A stretch of DNA of 64,000 nucleotides from NCBI RefSeq assembly GCF_024323335.1, contig NC_066581.1, forward strand, positions 298,862,536-298,926,535. The letters run 5' to 3'. This DNA is from Lathyrus oleraceus (lineage: Eukaryota; Streptophyta; Magnoliopsida; Fabales; Fabaceae). Under the pieces are notes generated by a model. The model had not been told where the DNA came from. It saw nothing but the letters and a program-made list of their open reading frames with translations, and did no database searches. Both the position numbers and the translations under genes were made by a program. Below are positions 35,489-46,283 of this stretch, piece after piece; position 1 is the stretch's first letter; every line of letters starts with the position of its first letter.

Positions 35489-35599
35489 CATAAAAGTCTC
35501 TCTCTTCTCTCTCTCTCTCCCTCCCTCTCTCACATACAAACACAAAAATCACAGCTATTATATTCATCATTTTTCTCATACTATGATTTTTTCCTCATC

Positions 35600-35607
35600 T
35601 ATATAAA
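35600..35607 (+). promoter_or_regulatory. TATA box of the ZPR gene
   Basis: TATATAAA in CTATATAAACCCC, 75 bases before the ATG. It allows a leader of about 45-50 bases. Confidence 0.7.
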
Positions 35608-35681
35608 CCCCTTACTTCACTAACCATCTTTCAATATCTCTTCTTAACCTTCTCATTTTTCATTTCAAAAAACCAAACATA

Positions 35682-36080
35682 ATGTGTTGTTTCTCTTCAC
35701 AACATGACACCTTTTATGCTCCTCTCTCCAAGAAACATAGGAACCTTAGATTAACTCACCTCAAAAGGTACTACTATTTTTTATTCTTTATTATATAGTT
35801 TTTTTTCATCATCTAACATTAACATTAACATGTATGATTTGATTGGTGATGTAGAAGGAGAACACAATTGAAAGAAGCAAAAGAAAGGAAAAAGATGATT
35901 ATAGTGAAAGAAGAGATTAAGATGAAGAACTTGAAATTGTATATGGAGAATCAAACCATCATTGAGGAGAATGAAAAGTTGAGGAAACAAGCTATGCTTT
36001 TGCATAAAGAGAATCAAGACCTTATGTCTCAGCTTCAAATTAAGCTTTCACTACAAAATATCAATACCAACAATAACTAG
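35682..36080 (+). CDS. ZPR: LITTLE ZIPPER (ZPR1/ZPR2-like) protein, 103 aa, two exons
   Basis: Exons 35682-35767 and 35855-36080, with a GT-AG intron of 87 bp. The peptide starts MCCFSSQHDTFYAPLSKKHR, has a basic stretch (HLKRRRTQ, KERKK), then a leucine zipper with heptad residues L57, I64, L71, L78 and L85 inside LYMENQTIIEENEKLRK and LLHKENQDL. This is the ZPR signature. Family members lack a DNA-binding domain and pair with the zipper of HD-ZIP III factors (REVOLUTA/PHABULOSA type), forming inactive dimers that tune meristem and leaf polarity. The length and short N-terminal extension fit ZPR1/2 rather than the shorter ZPR3/4. HD-ZIP III-like sites upstream suggest feedback control. Intact and probably functional. 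Confidence 0.9.
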
Positions 36081-36814
36081 TTTTTCAATTAATTAATTTT
36101 CTAGCAATAAGTTTAGAGTTATATAATAAAGATATTGAATAGGTAATATTTTAATTGTAACATTGCATAGAATATGATATTGTGCAATATTGTTGAAATG
36201 GGTCAAATGTTTGACTTCTTGATGGTATGTTTAGAGAAGGGAAAATAGAAAGCAAAAATGTCTTGGTTTTCTTATATTATGAGTGTAATTGTATTAAAGT
36301 CAAGCAAGTAGTTAAATTAAAAGTTTTTTTTTTGTGTTTGAATAACTTTTTTTAATTGAGTAACCGAATAAGCATATTTTGTAATATAATAATAAACACT
36401 AAATAGTTATATGTTTTAAAATAAATTAAATTAACATGAGAATAAAGATAGAGATGGAGATGGTATATGGTGTTATTCTTTACAAGTGTTATTTACGATT
36501 AAATTCAATGTGAGTCTTATATTAAGTGAATTCAACAAAATAAAATGGAACAAGTAACAAGAGCGATTAAAAGTAAACACTTCAAACAACTAAAGATTTA
36601 AATTAGGAATAATTTTTAGAATCTGTGTAGATATATTCCCGCACCAATATTATTTATCAATTTCGGTTCAAATAGGTATTTGTCTAAAGGAGAGAACAAA
36701 TTTTCGATTCATGATCAATGAGTGTTTACAAGTGATATATTCTTACAAGAAATTAGAGTCAAGAATTTAAGATGAGTAAATCCTAATTCCATATTTTTTT
36801 CTCTTAATCTTAGG
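36081..36814. other. 3' flank of ZPR, no gene
   Basis: AT-rich sequence up to the MULE end. It contains the ZPR 3' UTR (ATAATAAAG at about 36124) and no other recognised feature. Confidence 0.5.
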
Positions 36815-37048
36815 TGATTTATCGAATTTTTTACAAAAATAATCTATTTTTAAAGGAAATTTCTAAAATATCTCTGGTTTCAAAAAAATTATCAAACTAC
36901 CCCACATTTAGGAGGAGACGCCAATTCAATTGGCGACTCCTCTTAAAAATTGAATGCAGGCGCCAATTGGATTGGCGCCCCTGTGTATAACTTGAGAGGA
37001 AACGCCAATTGGATTGACGTCTCAGTGTAAAATGCAATTTTTTTGTTA
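36815..37048. repeat. MULE left terminal inverted repeat
   Basis: Carries three CCAATT-based palindromes: ACGCCAATTCAATTGGCGAC (about 36918), GGCGCCAATTGGATTGGCGC (about 36959) and ACGCCAATTGGATTGACGTC (about 37002). It aligns with 42811-43078 in reverse complement over most of its length. Confidence 0.85.
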
Positions 37049-37095
37049 TAAATAGATGCGTTGTATGAGTCATTGTTCCACATCTCATTTAATCA

Positions 37096-37374
37096 TTTGA
37101 CAATCATGTTGGTGTTCGTCGCCGATACGGAAAGGTGATTTATGCGAGAGACAAACCTCAGATGTTGATGTTGTTCTGGAACATCACTACGTTCGATCAA
37201 CTGAAGAGGGAGCTGATTCGTTTGTTAGATGAGAAAATATCAGAAGGGAAAAAAATTAGAAGTATTGAGAGACTCGACAATATGTTTGGTTGAGTGCGAA
37301 TGAAGACTGATAAGGATGCTAGGGAAATGATGTTCGGTCGAGATGACATCAATTTGATTGTTGTAATCAGTTAG
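37096..37374 (+). pseudogene. Small third reading frame of the MULE
   Basis: A plus-strand frame just inside the left repeat encodes RRYGKVIYARDKPQMLMLFW, ITTFDQLKRELIRLLDE and, after one in-frame TGA at 37291, VRMKTDKDAREMMFGRDD, ending at TAG 37372. No ATG lies in frame at the natural start, so it is decayed. I do not recognise it firmly. It is shaped like the small PB1/ubiquitin-fold N-terminal domain that precedes some plant MULE transposases. It runs convergently to the transposase. Confidence 0.45.
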
Positions 37375-37547
37375 AAATATTTATGTTTTCAGATAGCTTA
37401 TTTTGTACTAATGTTTGTTGTGAACCTCGTTGTAACAAAAACTTAATGATATATAATGATTGAAGGTTACAAACATACAATGTTACAAAAAGCTTAAGAC
37501 CCAGATGATGCTCCTCGATTGAGACAGTTGTTCTTGTTGTGTCCTGG

Positions 37548-39923
37548 TTAACGACAGATACTACATAATCTTATCATTTTATCTGTGGAATCCATTTCTG
37601 TCCTGATACGTGTGCTGTTTGGCCTTCCTTTTTTCTTTCTACGCATCTCGTCGTTGTGCCAAACTATATTACATTCATATGGAGGCAAGTATTCCTCCAT
37701 TGGTAGTACCGAGAAGCTTTGATTATATACATTCATGACGGCGACGACCTTGTACACATAAGATAAATGGTTGTAAGCGTCTTGACGAGTACAAGCGCAT
37801 GCTGCAATGACATGGGAGCAAGGAATGCGGAGGGCCTGGAATTTTCCACAATCACACCAACTTCTGTTTAGTCTAACAGCATAGGCTAAATTTGGTCTCC
37901 CCTCGTTGTGGTCCATTGTTTCCTGGACGCTGAAATTTTGCCTATGACGATCAAAGACTGTTACAGCGTGTGTGCTAGCTTTGATGCTCTCCTCTTTCAT
38001 GACTTTCATGCAACACTCACTGAATACTTGCCCGGACATTAACACCGCACTCCATCTTTCACCTATGGTTGCGAACATAGAAGCCAACCTATAATATATC
38101 GATCTTACCAAGGCGGTTATTGGCAGATTTCTATTTCCTTTGAATACCCCGTTCATACATTCTACAAGGTTTGTTGTCATGTGGCCCCATCGACAATCTC
38201 TGTCAAATGCCCTTGTCCACTGCTCTACTGGTATGTTATTTATCCATCTCCATGCGTCTTCATTAGACAGTCTAATTTAATCACGATAATATTGAAATGA
38301 CGGCTGAGTTAGAGCATACCCAACATTCACCACCTTCTTGCGAAGATTCTTATCTTTTATTGCACGCATGAAGTTTTGTGCAATATGTCTGATGCAATAG
38401 ACATGGGTAGAAGGAGGACCATGCCATCCGTTGTCATGATTGTTGTAGGCACTCTCAATGGCAACATGTCTATCAGAAATCAAACAGAGATTGGCTTGTG
38501 GAGCCACATGCGTTCTAAGATGTCGAAGAAAGAAACCCCATCCACCAGCCGTTTCACCTTCAACCAGAGCAAAGGCAATGGGAAAGACATTGTTGTTGCC
38601 GTCTTGTGCAACCGCCATAAGCAAAGTACCCTTGTATTTGCCGTATAACCAAGTGCCATCAATTTGAATAATAGATTTGCAGAATGCGAAACCTTTGATG
38701 CATGGGTCAAACGCCCAAAAGAGACGGTGAAAGATTCTATTACTTGTAACACAGGTTCCATCTGGCATCATTGCTGGCAATGTCTCCATAATTTCCACAG
38801 TTCCTGGGACATATGTTTTAAGGCCCTATAAAAACCGTGGCAATTCTTTGTATGAATCCTCCCAGTTGTCGAATACCTGTTCAACAACCTTTGTCCTCGC
38901 AATGCAGGATTTCTTGTAAGATGGAGTATAATTATATGTTGTTCTGATATGGTATATAATTATACTCACCTTCATTGATGGGTCTTTATTAACCAACGAC
39001 AAAATGTCTTGACATATCAATGTAGTGCTTAGTTTACGGTGATCTTGTTCAACGTTAGTTGCAATGCAATTGTGAGGTGGGTCTATTGAAGCGATCTCCC
39101 AAGAGTCATTTTTATTTTTGTAAGATGCAGCCAACCGAAACTTATAAAGGATGTTACGACATTCGATAACATACCTTCTTGAATCAGTGCGTTTCACTGT
39201 AAAATCAGCAGAGTTTTTCATGTGGAATTTTTTGATAGCTCGCACACATTCTTCTTTGGTACGAAACATGTCTCCCACCTTTAATTCTCCTTCCGATCGT
39301 GGATACGGGTTATAGAAAATACTGTTGGATGTATCATCGTCGTGCAGATCCAAATTTGTCATATGTTGAGGCGGATTGTAGACATGACTAAGAGGTATTG
39401 GTGGTGGTTGATCATCATCTTCAATGTCGTTGTTCAGCATCTGATCAACCTGTATCTCAGTCTTCTCTTCTTCTTCGTCAACAACGTCAACTTCTGCTTC
39501 TGCTTTTGGGTTAACGTCATCTGACCATTGTGAATCAAATTCACCAGATTCATCCTGACTGATTATTTGAGACTGCTGAGACGGTATACATGGTTGAAGA
39601 GTAATGTACAACTCAATACAGTTGCAGCCTGAATGTTCATGACTAACAAACATGTATTCAACATCTTCATCGTCTCGTACCTTAAGCGGGAAAAATTTGC
39701 ATTGACTATTCTAAAAAAATATTGGATTTTGATACGTGATCTTTGACACAATACCCGATCCTATACAGGATTGTATTCTTTGTTTCAAATGCAAGAATGT
39801 TGCATTTCTCTTGATCGTAAGTCTAATGGTATGAGTGTTTCGAAAACAAAAACGATATAACTCAGACTCATATGCTTCACCGTTGTAGTGAACGTTGACA
39901 CTGTATTTTGGTGAAGATGACAT
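37548..39923 (-). pseudogene. MULE (MuDR-type) transposase, three in-frame stops
   Basis: One continuous frame from MSSSPKYSVNVHYNGEAY (39923) to the stop at 37548 (about 790 codons), interrupted only by stops near 39711, 38826 and 38277, with no frameshift. Order: N-terminal PB1-like region; acidic linker; MuDR N-terminal domain (MFRTKEECVRAIKKFHMKNS, about 39200-39270); DDE core with D in QIDGTWLYGKYKG (codon at about 38660), D in LISDRH (about 38474) and E in NLVECMNG (about 38162); and a SWIM zinc finger CDCGKFQALRIPCSHVIAAC (about 37800-37870). Full length and catalytic residues are kept, so inactivation is recent. It is transcribed divergently from the plant-mobile-domain gene. Confidence 0.9.
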
Positions 39924-40157
39924 TGTGCAGATGAACACTATTTTCTTGCTGCAGATGAATGTGAGTGATGTGTCTTGGATGTTGATAGTAAGACACTTAA
40001 ATAGGGAAATGATGTGTCTCATATGCTAGCTAGTTCGAAGTGATGTGTCGCACATGCAAGCTAGTCCGAAATGATGTGTCAACCATGCAAGCTACCAAGA
40101 AGTGACATGTTCAGCATGCAAGAGAGAGGACAGCCACGTGTCAGACATGCAGACACA

Positions 40158-40360
40158 CACTCCAATTGAATTGGCGCCCCCATTCATTCCTTGCACATGG
40201 GCGCCAATCCATTTGGCGACACCTTATCAAAGCATGCATGCAGACCTCGAAACCAAGCAATCAGACCTAGGTCTTGCATGCATGTCCTATGGAGGCGCCA
40301 ATTTGAATGGCGACACCATGTACAAGTTGTACATGGGCTCCAATTCAATTGGAGACACCA
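40158..40360. promoter_or_regulatory. Bidirectional intergenic region with CCAATT palindromes
   Basis: Between the divergent MULE genes are four copies of the motif found in the terminal repeats: TCCAATTGAATTGGCGCC (about 40160), GGCGCCAATCCATTTGGCGA (about 40199), GGCGCCAATTTGAATGGCGA (about 40293) and CTCCAATTCAATTGGAGAC (about 40338). A CCCTATAAATACATCC TATA-like box follows at about 40393 for the plus-strand gene. The palindromes may be transposase-binding or promoter sites. Confidence 0.6.
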
Positions 40361-40533
40361 TGCAAGCACAACTTTTCATGCTCCCATTCATTTCCCTATA
40401 AATACATCCACACCATCAACACTTCTTGCACACCATCACTCTCACTACTTCTTCTACAATACTTCTTCTACAATTTCATCTGCAATAACTTCTTGTAGTT
40501 TCATCTGCACCAACCACTTTCTTCCCCGACAAA

Positions 40534-42734
40534 ATGTCTATCCTCACAATGGGCGAAACGCATAGAAGAACGATTGTGAACATAGCAACTTATGTAAGTT
40601 GTTTTCTTTTGTTATTTGTTTTAATAGAGGTCCCTTTTTTTTAACATACCAATTTAGTCAAGTTTTTTGTTCTTTCTTTTATAGGATGTTTCAAGGTTCC
40701 GGACTCGGGTCCACGAACATGTCCATATGGACCCGATGATTCAACCTTATGTTGAACTCGCCGGTTTTGGTCACATAAGCAAGATTTTGTCTTGGTCCGT
40801 AGATTCTTGCTTTATGTGAACGATGGCATCCATAGACACACACATTTTGGTTCCCAACCGGTGAGTGTACCGTGACGTTAGAAGACGTCTATATGCTTTT
40901 GGGACTGCTCATTGAAGGTAAGGCTGTTAATGGTAAAACCAACTACGCAAATTCAATTTGCATGGACCTCTTGGAGACTGATTTGTTAGATGATAACGCA
41001 AGAGGTCAAGGTATACTACTTTCACGCCTTAAGTCATACTATAATAGTTTATACTTAGATGAGCATTCTACCGAAGATGCTATAATAATAAAAACTAGGT
41101 GTTATATTATGATGTTAATTGGTTCGTTTTTATTTCCCGAACGTAGTGGTTCTAACATGCATATTATGTATTTACCTTTACTTAGACATGTAGATAGAAT
41201 AGGAAGTTACAATTGGGGATCTGCTTGTCTAGCCTATCTCTATAGCTCCTTATGCAAAAACTCACACAAAGACACATCTATATTTTCTGGATGTGCTATT
41301 TTGCTACAAGCATGGGGTTGGTCAAGACTACCGTCCCTAGCACCCGTCAACAACAATCCTTTCACATTCCCTTATGCACAAAAGTAAGTTGTTTAAATTG
41401 CTATATCTTTACTTACTTCTTTAAAGATTATTATCTCTAACTAATATTCCTACCTTTTTGGTGTAGATGATCTACACGTGGAATGAGTTATAACAGATGT
41501 CCTAGACACTGTATTACTCAGTATCGCAATCTGTTGGATCACCTTCGACCGACAGACATAAGGATAATAACTTAATTTATTTCTTTATAATTTGTTAACT
41601 TCTTCTACCTAGATTATAATCCTATCTTCTTTCACATTTCAGTTCATTTGGCGTCCATACCTTAATTTGGATCATGACCATGAGGTCAACTCTGAAGACG
41701 CGTCCGTATGGACTGCATGCACACTGATAATACGATTCACAACTGTGGAGATGCATAACAGTGATCGTGTGAAGTTGCAGTTCGGTATGCCCCAAAACAT
41801 CCCAGATCCCCCAGCAAGCCTAGGAGAGTGGCATCTGCGCAAAGTTAACGACCAATGGAACTTCAATCCATGGCAAAGCTTCGCAAGATCGGAGTGTCGC
41901 AAATGGAAGCAGTGACATGACCATGTCTTAACTGACGCAATCATGCCATATGAAGAAAAACCAAATCGTACTTATATGGCTTGGTACAAATAGGTTGGTT
42001 TTCAGTTCATCGCCGAGGATATGTACCTCTACGACCCACGCCAGATGACTTACACACCTGACACCTCAACATCAAACCCCCAACAATAGTGTCATACCAG
42101 ATACACATAACCCCCCGTCCGTCAAACGTTCCGTTCAACCAACACACAAACATACAACCAAAACATGCCATAAACCCAACCCCAATACCAAGAGCATACC
42201 CCATACCACCACCAACAAATTGACCATCAACCTGAGACCCAACATCGCTTCGCACCCACCCCATCACCCTACCAAAGCCGCCTTATCCAGAACACCCAAC
42301 GATCATTCAACACCAACCGCCCATCTTCCTACCATAGCCAACAAGCCCAAACCTCACAAAACCAAAACATCCAACAACCCTATCTCTACCAAACACCCCA
42401 ACAACCTTTCCAACCTTTCCTCGACGCATTATTCACACCCATGTCTCCCTTCAACCGTCCCGGTCGCCCACCAATGAGTCAACCACAACCTAACTACTCT
42501 GGCATGGGTCATGAACTCAGCTACAATGGTACACCCTCGATGCATACTGAAGACTATGCCGACTTGTCTGACTACCTCAACAGACCATCTCCTGTAGTTG
42601 GTAGTGACGCTCCTGGCCCCTCAGATGCTCAAACACCAGTGGTGAATCATCAACGTGGGTTAGGGCCACGTGTTAGGGTAGCTAGGGGATATGGGATCGG
42701 ACGTCGGTTAGATGATCCCGATCATCACCATTAG
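40534..42734 (+). pseudogene. Plant mobile domain (MAIN/MAIL-like) protein, decayed
   Basis: Exon-like segments: 40534-40593 (MSILTMGETHRRTIVNIATY), 40685-41384 and 41644 onward, with GT-AG sites. Recognisable parts are FRTRVHEHVHMDPMIQPYVE, TLEDVYMLLGL, YYNSLYLDEHSTEDAI, SYNWGSACLAYLYSSLCK and DRVKLQFGMPQNIPDPP, the diagnostic order of the plant mobile domain. The C-terminus is Pro/Asn-rich and ends RGYGIGRRLDDPDHHH. It is broken by a frameshift and stop near 40820-40850, a TGA after the YAQK exon (about 41468), a TGA at about 41913 and more downstream. Cellular MAIN/MAIL proteins act in silencing and meristem upkeep, and related copies ride in MULEs and retroelements. Its role in this MULE is unknown. 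Confidence 0.8.
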
Positions 42735-42810
42735 GCTTTTTTGTGTAAACGGAAAATTTTATTAATATCAATTGGTCCTATTTCAAATTTATGTATCACG
42801 TAGACCATTT

Positions 42811-43078
42811 ACAAAAAAAAATACATTTTACACTGAGGTGCCAATCCAATTGGCGCCTCCTATCAAGTAATACACATGGGCGCCAATTGGATTGGCTAGG
42901 GCACATGCCCTAGCCAATCCAATTGGCGCCTCCATTCAATTTTTAAGAGGAGTCGCCAATTCAATTGGCGACTCCTCCTAAAAGTGGGGTAGTTTGGGAT
43001 TTTTTTTGAAAACGAGGGTATTTTGGGAATTTTAATGAAAAAGTGAGTTATTTTTGTAAAAAATTCTGATTTATCAGT
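42811..43078. repeat. MULE right terminal inverted repeat
   Basis: Inverted partner of 36815-37048. It holds four CCAATT-based palindromes (about 42840, 42879, 42911 and 42954). Two of them form a perfect 25-bp inverted repeat (42879-42903 and 42906-42930) with a 2-base spacer that the left end lacks. Confidence 0.85.
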
Positions 43079-43167
43079 CAAAAATATAATAGTAGAGAAA
43101 TCTTGGATCATTTTTTGAGATGTTTATAATGAATTTTTCAAATCTCTAAAAGACATTCAAGGCATGA

Positions 43168-43170
<3 letters not shown>

Positions 43171-43257
<87 letters not shown>
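43171..43257. repeat. (AT)n microsatellite
   Basis: About 43 uninterrupted AT dinucleotides next to the copia 5' LTR remnant. Confidence 0.97.
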
Positions 43258-43258
<1 letters not shown>

Positions 43259-43635
43259 TATCGACCCCTCTCTCTCAACATGTTTTTCAAGTGGTTTTTT
43301 AAGATGTAGTTTTTGTGGTTGTTTTGGTTGATTGTTGTCGCATCCGCGAAAAACAACCGGCGGGCTAAAACAAAAACAACACAGAGCCGCCACCGTGCGT
43401 TATTTATCCCAAAAGAGGGAAAGGAAACGCTCAGAGTAAACCTAGGAAAAAGCATGGTCTCGCGACCAAAGAGAAAGGGTACGGGAGTCGGTTACGCAAG
43501 GGGAAGGTATTAGCACCCTTCACGTCCGTCGTACTCGACGGGATCCACGCTCTAAAAGAAAGAAAAGGTTGCTAAACAAACATCACACACACACACCGAA
43601 GACAACACAGGTGGGGGAAGAGGAAGAGGGCTCGC

Positions 43636-43695
43636 TAGGACATCGCGTCCTATGCCTACGTATCTCGTCTGGAACGAGAATCAGAGCTGCCGTAG
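43636..43695 (-). other. Paired-hairpin module, family A copy 1
   Basis: On the minus strand: hairpin 1 with outer stem CTACG/CGTAG and inner stem TCTCGT/ACGAGA (43656-43695), then hairpin 2 with stem TAGGAC/GTCCTA and loop GCGAT (43636-43652). Compared with other copies, stem bases change on both sides together. Confidence 0.7.
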
Positions 43696-43947
43696 TTCGG
43701 CTCACGCACGCCAAACAAGACACACACAAACACAGGCAAACCTGGAACCCGAACGCCAATCGCTGGACTTACATCGGCTTCCGAACCAAACAAACACACT
43801 CAGGATACGGACAGCCAATCGCTGGGCTTACATCCATATCCTGACACACAAGAGGGTTAACAAGCAAACAAGCTACTAAGGAGTCGGGAACTCGAGCCTA
43901 GCAGCTGTCAAGCAAACACACACAAGAAAGAAAAAAGGGTGCCCGGA

Positions 43948-44008
43948 GAGACCTCGCACAGTCTCCTGCCTACGTACCTCATCTGGTATGAGGATCAGGG
44001 CGACGTAG
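43948..44008 (-). other. Paired-hairpin module, family A copy 2
   Basis: On the minus strand: outer stem CTACGT/ACGTAG and inner stem CCTCAT/ATGAGG (43970-44008), then stem GAGAC/GTCTC around a loop containing GCGA (43948-43965). Confidence 0.7.
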
Positions 44009-46154
44009 TTCCCCTGAACGGGAAAGAAATTCTAACCAGATACAAAGGGAGACACACTACTAGGGAGCTGGACTCGAGCCTAGGTGTTATCATGCATCAT
44101 TGCCCTATGTTATGGTTTCTATCTACTTGCACAACAGCAAGCTAATCCTAACCAGGAAAAAGCACAGCATGCAAGCATAAACAAAACAAAGCAAGCATTC
44201 ACAGTTAGCACACGCTATATCCAGACAAGGTGGCTCAATCAAGGGTTAAGTTGCAAAAGCAACACAACTGTACAGGGTAGTGTTCGCTCTTAACCCTGAC
44301 ATTGAGAGTCAGGGTGAAGCAGATGAAAGGTGAGTGAAGATGAGACTTCACAGCTCTTATCCCTGGCCAGGGAGAGCTTCAGACAAAGGAGTGTGGGTTC
44401 AGAATGGGGGAACCCTTCTACACTCAAGACTCTGACTCGACTGTACAAATGTACAAGATCTTGGGTTAATGTCCCAATGCATCAACACAGTGGTGTGAGC
44501 AGAGGGACGACTCAACAGAATAGCGGGGGATGGATTGCACATCCCTTGGGTTCCGCCAATTGCCTTAATCAAGGTCTTTACCTGCTTGGGGACAAAAGTA
44601 AACAATCACAAACATCGCCTCTTAAGGAGGACTTCAGACAGTTGCCTGGCTAAATAACAAGCCAGGTCTTCCAGACTACATGGAGACAAGAGAGTCTACC
44701 TCAACTGGTTTATACAACCAAGCAGCAGCACAACAAGTTCTTAAAGAACTAAAGCGACTATGGTACCTGAAATCAATCTAATACAGTCAGTATTCAAGTC
44801 ACAAAGTCAAAACAGACAAGATAAGAATCAACAGTCGATGTACAATCAAACAATGCAATGTGCAAAGCACAATCAACTCAAGTGAGCCAAGCACAAGCTC
44901 AAAGCAAGTGAGCCAAGCATCCTACAAAACACACAAGTTAGTTCACAACAAGCAACCAAACTCAATTTAATCAACTTGCATTTTTCTCCTTAAAGCATTT
45001 GCATCTCAACCTGAAACACAATTCAAAAGTGAGAAACAAGACCACTAGGACAAGCCTAGGGTCAAAAGGAGATGAAAAATCCAAAACAGCAAGTGAAAAT
45101 TAATCAAAACCAAGATTTATCACTCCAGAAGAGAATCCAATTGGTCTCACACCAAAACTATGCACCAAATACATTTTATGAACAAAACATGTCAAACTAT
45201 GCACTTTGGAAACACATTAGAGCAAACAGAATGATCACCATCAAATCAATATCAAAACAGCTCAATAAATTCCACAAAAATTCCAGCTTAAACAGAACAC
45301 ATTCAATGAGTAGCATATCAATTTTCATGCAATTTGGACAAGTGGAAGTAGGTAAATTAAATTCATAAAGTCCAGACAAGTTCAAGCAAGCCAACATAAG
45401 GCATCAAAACAATCATCAACTTCCATCAATCACAAAACAGTGACAAAACATGATAAATGAATGGGATCAAAGCCAAGATGACCTATAATGTGTCTAGAAT
45501 TCACATACCAAATTTCACACTCATCCAATTAATGACCAGAATTTCACAAAGCAAATACCAACATGTATCACAAAAAATCAACAAATGACCAAACAGAGGG
45601 AAAAATTCCAATCAAATAGGAAATGCCATCAATAAATCCAGAAAAATTCACATGTATTCTCAACATCCATATGCTCAATCATGCAAAAATTTAGCTCAAT
45701 CCAATGTTCACAAGCACATCAAATAAAATCATGAAATTCACAAAGCATGGTGTGACACAAATTGTCACACCTCTAATCAAAAATTCATATCTCATCAACC
45801 AGGGATCCAAAAATTGCAAACCATACATCAAAATCACCAGCAAAGAGTCCAGAACATGCACAAAATATTTCAAGCATTTATATGGAAGCATCATCATTTT
45901 ATGAATGATATGGTGAGCATGGTACACAAATGATACATTCAACCAAACCCTAGGCCATTTATTTTTCCACACGTGCACAAAAATAATAAAAATCACCATA
46001 AAAAACTACACATCACAAGGAGAATAATTCAAAAAGTCTCATCAAAATTTGGACAAAAAATGAATCACTTATGAATTTTTGAAGTTTGGAAAACAATGCA
46101 TATGGAAATTGGAGGGAAAGATAAAATGGATTTAAGTTTGAAAACATGCTGCAG

Positions 46155-46283
46155 GTGATACGCGTATGGCGCACAGTGATACGCGTATGGCGCGTCTGGT
46201 GCCCAGCGATACGCGTACGGCGCATAGTGATACGCGTATGGCGCATAGTGATACGCGTATGGCGCATAGTGATACGCGTATGG
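46155..46283. repeat. 21-bp minisatellite with an ATACGCGTAT palindrome
   Basis: GTGATACGCGTATGGCGCATA-like units (21 bp) start at 46155, 46176, 46206, 46227, 46248 and 46269, with one 9-bp interruption. Each has the palindrome ATACGCGTAT (ATACGCGTAC in one). It lies in the R-U5 part of the solo LTR. Repetitive HSDTRMA-type open frames here are artefacts of the repeat. Confidence 0.9.

Larger units (their letters stand above)
36815..43078. mobile_element. MULE DNA transposon with long TIRs and two divergent genes
   Basis: The left (36815-37048) and right (42811-43078) ends are inverted copies. Both contain GAATTTTTTACAAAAATAA-type outer sequence, a GTGGGGTAGTTTG phrase, GGAGTCGCCAATTCAATTGG-type palindromes and CAGTGTAAAATG at the inner edge. 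Inside are a MULE transposase pseudogene (-), a plant-mobile-domain pseudogene (+) and a small third frame (+). A 9-bp target duplication, expected for MULEs, was not evident, so the outermost bases are approximate. All coding parts carry stops, so this copy is no longer autonomous. Confidence 0.85.

Noticed and set aside
43138..43455. 105-codon frame with a long IYIYIY run
   Set aside because: Translation of the (AT)n microsatellite.
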